9,297 nt of DNA from Nitrospina sp. (GTDB lineage Bacteria; Nitrospinota; Nitrospinia; Nitrospinales; VA-1), in assembly GCA_018665625.1 (NCBI GenBank), contig JABJCF010000559.1:1-9297 (forward strand), given 5' to 3'. The number at the start of each line of letters is the position of its first letter. Position 1 is the first letter of the stretch. The position numbers and the translations under genes were made by a program. Shown here piece by piece: positions 5,946 through 9,297 of the stretch. A model generated the notes under the pieces. It did no database searches. It had not been told where the DNA came from and worked only from the letters and a program-made list of their open reading frames with translations.

Positions 5946-6968
5946 ATGTTAGAAAAAATCCAGCACAAACAAAAATTCATATTAAACCTGAGCGCTCTAT
6001 TTATAATTGCATTGGGGAGTCCTTCGTTTGCATTCGAAAAATTTGGCGAACTAAAAAAGCAATGTCGGTCCACGTGTCATCAGGCTGAGCATATTGAAAA
6101 ATCCCGACAGGACAAACTATCAAAGCCAGAATGCCGAACCTGCCATGTGGGCATTAATTATACATCCCCATTTTCATCACCCCAGAAATCAATGTTTTCT
6201 GTAAAAGGTGGACTGCTCTTAAATTCACTCGTACAAAACGTACCCACAAAAAATAAAAAAACAAATCTAATTCAAAATAAAAGCACCCTAAAGGATATGG
6301 CTCTAATTCCCGAAGGTGAATTTGTCATGGGTTCCAATGAACGATGGGATGACGAAGCCCCCGAACATATCTCATCTACAAAAGCTTTTTACATGGATTT
6401 AAATGAAGTGACTAACGCAGACTATAAAAATTTTATAGATGCGACAGAACATGAAGCCCCTTACCACTGGCCTGAAGGGAATCTTCCTAAGACTAAAGAA
6501 CTGCATCCAGTAGTTTATGTGAGTTGGTTTGATGCCGACAACTACTGTAAATGGATTGGAAAAAGACTGCCAACGGAACAGGAATGGGAAAAAGCGGCAC
6601 GAGGCCTGGACGGCCTGATTTATCCCTGGGGGAACCAATGGTCGCTGGACAAATCAAACAACCCATACAAAAACTCAACCGGGACCAAGCCTATTGGTTC
6701 TTATCCAGAAGGGAAAAGCCCTTATGGTTTAAATGATATGTCTGGAAATGTATGGGAATGGGTAGACAGTCACTACCTCCCCCATCCGGGAAACCCGGTT
6801 ACCCGAGCCGAGTATGGGAAGGACAAAAGGGTACTAAAAGGAGGCTCCTGGTTTGATTGTCTTTCATACGGTTGTGGATTGAGCGCACCCACATTTAATA
6901 GAAGCTTTTTCACACCCGAAGTAAAAAATAATAGCTTTGGGTTTCGCTGTGCAAAAGACGCAGAGTAA
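5946..6968 (+). CDS. Periplasmic SUMF1/FGE-domain protein with N-terminal haem c-like motifs
   Basis: The 340-aa protein has three parts. A signal peptide (1 to about 29, cleavage after SPSFA) leads into a short segment with C40-x3-C44-H45 and C63-x2-C66-H67, the second being a standard haem c attachment site and the first a variant. A Lys/Asn-rich linker (about 75-117) follows. Then comes a full formylglycine-generating-enzyme/sulfatase-modifying-factor domain (about 118-337): MALIPEGEFVMGS, EVTNADYKNF, VSWFDADNYC, RLPTEQEWEKAARG, YPWGN, GLNDMSGNVWEW, VLKGGSW and FGFRCA. Within it C305-x4-C310 follows GGSW, the same spacing as the catalytic Cys pair of true FGEs though shifted by about one residue. 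Many SUMF1 proteins are not FGEs, so activity is open. A periplasmic redox or maturation role is inference. The 51-aa gene follows after 48 nt. The start lacks a spaced ribosome site. Confidence 0.85.
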   Translation: MLEKIQHKQKFILNLSALFIIALGSPSFAFEKFGELKKQCRSTCHQAEHIEKSRQDKLSKPECRTCHVGINYTSPFSSPQKSMFSVKGGLLLNSLVQNVPTKNKKTNLIQNKSTLKDMALIPEGEFVMGSNERWDDEAPEHISSTKAFYMDLNEVTNADYKNFIDATEHEAPYHWPEGNLPKTKELHPVVYVSWFDADNYCKWIGKRLPTEQEWEKAARGLDGLIYPWGNQWSLDKSNNPYKNSTGTKPIGSYPEGKSPYGLNDMSGNVWEWVDSHYLPHPGNPVTRAEYGKDKRVLKGGSWFDCLSYGCGLSAPTFNRSFFTPEVKNNSFGFRCAKDAE

Positions 6969-7003
6969 CCTTCATCCCCAACATATCAGAAACGATAATT
7001 TCA

Positions 7004-7008
7004 GGGAG
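7004..7008 (+). promoter_or_regulatory. Ribosome binding site of the 51-aa membrane protein gene
   Basis: GGGAG within AGGGAGAG lies 8 nt before ATG 7017-7019. It is a strong site and the main support, with the membrane segment, for that small gene being real. Confidence 0.65.
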
Positions 7009-7016
7009 AGTATTAA

Positions 7017-7172
7017 ATGAATGCACCTGAGGATGATAAAAAAACCAAACCTGAAATGCCACCCTCACCCGAGCGTGACAGGGGTCCCGAGATCAGCATG
7101 AGTCGTAAAATCTTAATAGGACTATTTATTCTGGGGTTTTGGATTTTTTTCTACTGGTTCCGGGAATCTTGA
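7017..7172 (+). CDS. 51-aa single-span membrane protein
   Basis: The reading frame starts at an ATG with a good ribosome site. Residues 1-30 are hydrophilic and rich in Pro, Asp/Glu and Lys, for example MNAPEDDKKTKPEMPPSPER. Residues 31-48 form one hydrophobic helix with many aromatics (ILIGLFILGFWIFFYWF), and the chain ends R-E-S. This is the layout of a C-terminally anchored inner-membrane protein with most of its soluble part on one side. It lies 48 nt after the SUMF1/haem-motif gene in the same direction, so co-transcription and a shared job (anchor or assembly factor) are plausible but unproven. Its last 22 nt overlap the 3' end of the opposing lipoprotein gene. I recognise no family. 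Confidence 0.65.
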   Translation: MNAPEDDKKTKPEMPPSPERDRGPEISMSRKILIGLFILGFWIFFYWFRES

Positions 7173-7990
7173 TTTAACTTGGAGCGAAAACGTTTAACAT
7201 TAAGGTTTTCGTTTCCAACTAATAAATCCATAGAATTTTCATCCCTCGCAACAACAGCAATACTTTCCTCTCCAGGCGGGAACACAAGAACCGAATTGGG
7301 ACTTTTTTCAACCGGACCTGTCGATTGCTTTTTAGGCTCAACAGGTTTTGTTTCAACGAGAGGAGGCGGCATTTCCCCAAAAGCCACGCGGGTTTCACCA
7401 TAAATCAAACCTTTTGTGTCCTTGGAATATTCTCCATCAGGGTCCAGATGGTCAGTAGCCCCTATAGGTTCAACTAATGGGGGAGGTTCCCGCAAATGCG
7501 AAGCATAATCGACATCGACAGCAGGGTTAAGCGCATGCTCGAAAACCTCAATATTGAATCCACGCCCACCAAACACCAGAGGTTTGTCTTGTAGCTTTAC
7601 GGTTTTTCTAATTCGTTTTTTTGGTTTCGTTGGTTGCTTCTCAAACTTTATTTCGAAAGTCTCTGGTGATACCGTTTCAAAGCGATCAATCGACTGGTAA
7701 CCAGCATCCGCTTTAAAACCAGAAACAGGCGAAGTCTTCCGTCCAAAAATAAACCTTTTCTTTTTTCCTGCTTCTTGTTCTATTTTTTTCGACTCATCAA
7801 TTTGAGGGTCAGGTTCCAAGGGCTGCTCGAAATTCATATCCGAGCGCAAGGTAATTGTTATCTGAGGAGGAGAGTCAGGAATAACCACCACCTCCTCTTC
7901 TTCCTCACTGGCTCCACAGCCTAAAGAAAGGAACAGAAAAAGACCTGAAATCAGAAAACTCAGCTTTCGGTAAAAATAGTCCATATACAT
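7151..7990 (-). CDS. Lipoprotein of unknown function, Pro- and charge-rich
   Basis: The leader (YRKLSFLISGLFLFLSLGC) ends in a lipobox at Cys25, with Gly at +2 (outer membrane by the E. coli rule). An acidic run EEEEE (29-33) comes next. The rest has low complexity in places: a very basic patch at 119-130, Pro-rich stretches, and the hexapeptide PPPLVE twice (169-174 and 208-213), 39 residues apart. No catalytic motif, TPR, or membrane span is visible beyond the leader; I do not recognise a family. ATG 7988-7990 and ATG 7982-7984 (Met3) are both possible starts and neither has a clear ribosome site. The gene converges on, and overlaps by 22 nt, the 51-aa membrane gene. A surface or periplasm-facing structural role is a guess. 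Confidence 0.75.
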   Translation of the reverse strand: MYMDYFYRKLSFLISGLFLFLSLGCGASEEEEEVVVIPDSPPQITITLRSDMNFEQPLEPDPQIDESKKIEQEAGKKKRFIFGRKTSPVSGFKADAGYQSIDRFETVSPETFEIKFEKQPTKPKKRIRKTVKLQDKPLVFGGRGFNIEVFEHALNPAVDVDYASHLREPPPLVEPIGATDHLDPDGEYSKDTKGLIYGETRVAFGEMPPPLVETKPVEPKKQSTGPVEKSPNSVLVFPPGEESIAVVARDENSMDLLVGNENLNVKRFRSKLNQDSRNQ

Positions 7991-8093
7991 TGATCGTCAC
8001 AAAACCATAACATCTTGAAGGATAACAAATTTAAGCCTTTTTTAGACAAAGAACCTCCAAAAACCAGAAAAATAACTCCATTAAATTCAATGC

Positions 8094-8122
8094 TTTACAA
8101 ACAACCCGGATATTGGTATTCT
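8094..8122 (+). promoter_or_regulatory. Candidate promoter of the 70-aa gene
   Basis: TTTACA (8094-8099, five of six) and TATTCT (8117-8122, four of six) are separated by exactly 17 bp. Transcription would begin near 8129, leaving a leader of about 37 nt that contains the ribosome site. The rest of this 175-bp divergent gap (7991-8165) shows nothing else I can support. Confidence 0.45.
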
Positions 8123-8165
8123 TTTGTCATCCAATTTATTTGTTGTTTGCAAGAAAGGCATTTCC

Positions 8166-8378
8166 ATGAACACCGGTTTGCGATCTCTTTTAGAGCCACA
8201 AAAAGTGGAGTTTCTTAAAAAGAAACTGGAGTTGGGGGAAATATCTCCTGAAGAATGCAAAGAGCTAATGAAAAGGTTGATATTACAGAAGTACGATCGA
8301 ATTCAAAACCGAAGTTTCCGGGCCAGCATTCTGGGGTTCGGGCGCTCTTTAGAATCTAAATTAACCGCAAAAGCCTAG
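8166..8378 (+). CDS. 70-aa helical protein, SHOCT-like hairpin
   Basis: The ATG at 8166 is preceded by AAAGG with 7-nt spacing, which fits better than the in-frame TTG at 8124 that would add 14 residues without a ribosome site. The protein has no signal peptide or membrane span. Residues about 13-42 (VEFLKKKLELGEISPEECKE then LMKRLIL) form two predicted helices split by a G-E-I-S-P turn. That resembles the short SHOCT fold, often used for oligomerisation, but the match is by eye only. The basic C-terminal part (43-70) contains RIQNRSFRASILGFGR. It lies 165 bp upstream of recA on the same strand; recA seems to have its own promoter, so a functional tie is not shown. Confidence 0.65.
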   Translation: MNTGLRSLLEPQKVEFLKKKLELGEISPEECKELMKRLILQKYDRIQNRSFRASILGFGRSLESKLTAKA

Positions 8379-8439
8379 ATAAAACCCTCGCCCACTAGCT
8401 TTATCTCAAAAGTTTTTACCCGCATCCAATTTATTCTTT

Positions 8440-8476
8440 CACTATCCCGGATTGGGGTTTGTGGTTCCCACTATCC
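8440..8476. repeat. 8-bp direct repeat in the recA leader
   Basis: CACTATCC occurs at 8440-8447 and again at 8469-8476, 29 bp apart start to start. The second copy lies between the -35 and -10 of the recA promoter candidate. It may be a regulator site or chance. Confidence 0.35.
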
Positions 8477-8486
8477 AAGGTATAAT
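8459..8486 (+). promoter_or_regulatory. recA promoter candidate
   Basis: A perfect TATAAT (8481-8486) is preceded after 16 bp by TTGTGG (8459-8464). Transcription would start near 8493, about 50 nt before recA. The spacer holds a small inverted repeat GTGG-TTC-CCAC (8461-8471). I see no GAAC-N4-GTTC or CTG-N8-CAG type LexA box here, so any SOS operator of this organism must have another sequence. Confidence 0.55.
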
Positions 8487-8532
8487 CCTCTAAGAAAAAA
8501 ATATTAAGACCCCGGTACAATAAATAATACGC

Positions 8533-8539
8533 AAGGAGG
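8533..8539 (+). promoter_or_regulatory. Strong ribosome binding site of recA, choosing between two ATGs
   Basis: AAGGAGG is a near-perfect anti-16S match. The spacing is 1 nt to ATG 8541 and 4 nt to ATG 8544, so the second ATG is the more workable start. Confidence 0.75.
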
Positions 8540-8543
8540 GATG

Positions 8544-9297
8544 ATGGGCGACAGGGAAAAAGCGCTGGATTTGGCACTCACACAAATTGAAAAACAATTC
8601 GGCAAAGGCTCGATTATGAAATTGGGCCAGTCCGGAAGCCTTAAAGGATTGGATGTCATTTCTACCGGTTCCATTTCACTTGATAGTTGCCTGGGGGTCG
8701 GTGGAGTTCCCAAAGGACGGATTGTTGAAATCTACGGTCCTGAAGCTTCAGGAAAAACCAGTCTGACCCTGCATATCATTGCAGAAGCCCAAAAAGCCGG
8801 TGGTGTGGCGGCCTTCATTGATGCCGAGCATGCTCTCGACCCGGACTATGCACGTAACTTGGGTGTCAATACGGATGACCTCCTTCTTTCCCAGCCCGAT
8901 ACCGGAGAACAAACCCTCGAAATAGCAGAAGTTCTCATCCGAAGTGGAGCGGTAGACGTCATTGTTATCGATTCCGTTGCTGCTCTGGTTCCAAAAGCAG
9001 AACTGGATGGAGATATGGGTGATTCGCATATGGGGCTTCAGGCCAGGCTCATGTCGCAAGCCATGCGTAAACTGGCAGGAGTGATCAATAAATCGAATAC
9101 ATGCCTCATCTTCATCAATCAGATTCGAATGAAAATTGGAGTGATGTTTGGCAATCCCGAAACCACAACTGGCGGTAATGCCCTCAAGTTTTATTCATCG
9201 GTACGCATTGATATCCGCCGGATTGCTGCTCTGAAAGACGGTGATGAAGTAATTGGCAATCGCACCCGTGCCAAGGTAGTAAAAAATAAAGTCGCTC
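8544..9297 (+). CDS. recA: RecA recombinase, 3' end outside window
   Basis: RecA forms ATP-dependent filaments on single-stranded DNA, drives strand exchange, and stimulates LexA self-cleavage. The 251 residues present cover the N-terminal helix and most of the core ATPase. Visible landmarks are [15 protein letters not shown] (14-28), Walker A GPEASGKT (65-72), DAEHALDP with the catalytic Glu95, Walker [11 protein letters not shown] (139-148), DNA-binding loop L1 around [18 protein letters not shown], and L2 spanning [20 protein letters not shown]. All key residues match the family, with no frameshift. The window ends in the [10 protein letters not shown] strand; roughly 90-100 residues are missing, judged from usual RecA length. 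The start is ATG 8544, picked from ribosome-site spacing. It is the best phylogenetic marker in the window. Confidence 0.98.
   Translation, partial: MGDREKALDLALTQIEKQFGKGSIMKLGQSGSLKGLDVISTGSISLDSCLGVGGVPKGRIVEIYGPEASGKTSLTLHIIAEAQKAGGVAAFIDAEHALDPDYARNLGVNTDDLLLSQPDTGEQTLEIAEVLIRSGAVDVIVIDSVAALVPKAELDGDMGDSHMGLQARLMSQAMRKLAGVINKSNTCLIFINQIRMKIGVMFGNPETTTGGNALKFYSSVRIDIRRIAALKDGDEVIGNRTRAKVVKNKVA

Noticed and set aside
8022..8049. Minus-strand promoter (TTGTCT, 16 bp, TGTTAT) for the unknown lipoprotein
   Set aside because: Both boxes are weak matches in A+T-rich DNA, too likely to be chance to list as a feature.
8015..8218. Plus-strand frame of 67 codons opening at TTG 8015
   Set aside because: It has no ribosome site, runs through the promoter region and overlaps the better-supported 70-aa gene in another frame.
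8370..8402. Imperfect hairpin at the end of the 70-aa gene
   Set aside because: The stem has a bulge and a 16-nt loop, with no T-run following, so it does not support a terminator call.
8748..9059. 103-codon minus-strand frame opposite recA
   Set aside because: It is antisense to a highly conserved gene and its composition follows from recA codons; no start signal is seen.

Overview
This window is ordinary-looking chromosomal DNA from a Gram-negative bacterium. Three predicted lipoproteins with clear lipoboxes, none with Asp at +2, imply an outer membrane. A secreted protein with haem c attachment motifs implies cytochrome c maturation in the periplasm. The base composition leans to A+T. My impression, from overall style only, is a marine Nitrospinota or deltaproteobacteria-like lineage. 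recA at the right edge is the best marker for a proper placement. I see no transposase, integrase, CRISPR array, tRNA, rRNA or phage gene.

Layout. A plus-strand TPR lipoprotein (1-1203) ends 9 bp from the end of a minus-strand block. Read in its own direction, that block runs from about 4947 down to 1213: MBL-fold hydrolase, FG-GAP beta-propeller lipoprotein (overlapping the hydrolase), tandem TerB-like protein, a 58-aa CxxC protein, and dtd. lipM (octanoyltransferase, minus) lies upstream of the block and is divergent from a plus-strand pair: a SUMF1/FGE-type protein with an N-terminal haem-binding-like segment, and a 51-aa membrane protein. The small membrane gene overlaps tail-to-tail with a minus-strand lipoprotein of unknown function. 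Divergent from that lipoprotein is a 70-aa helical protein, followed by recA, which is cut off by the window edge. No gene-free stretch exceeds about 175 bp.

How the genes relate. recA (recombination and SOS), dtd (D-aminoacyl-tRNA proofreading) and lipM (lipoate assembly) are independent housekeeping genes. The MBL/FG-GAP pair looks translationally coupled. The SUMF1/small-membrane-protein pair looks like a periplasmic and inner-membrane unit of unknown role, and is the best candidate here for something undescribed. Three small genes (58, 51 and 70 aa) are easy to miss: the first two were found by reading the sequence directly, and the third needed its start moved. I find no convincing multi-gene defence or mobile system.
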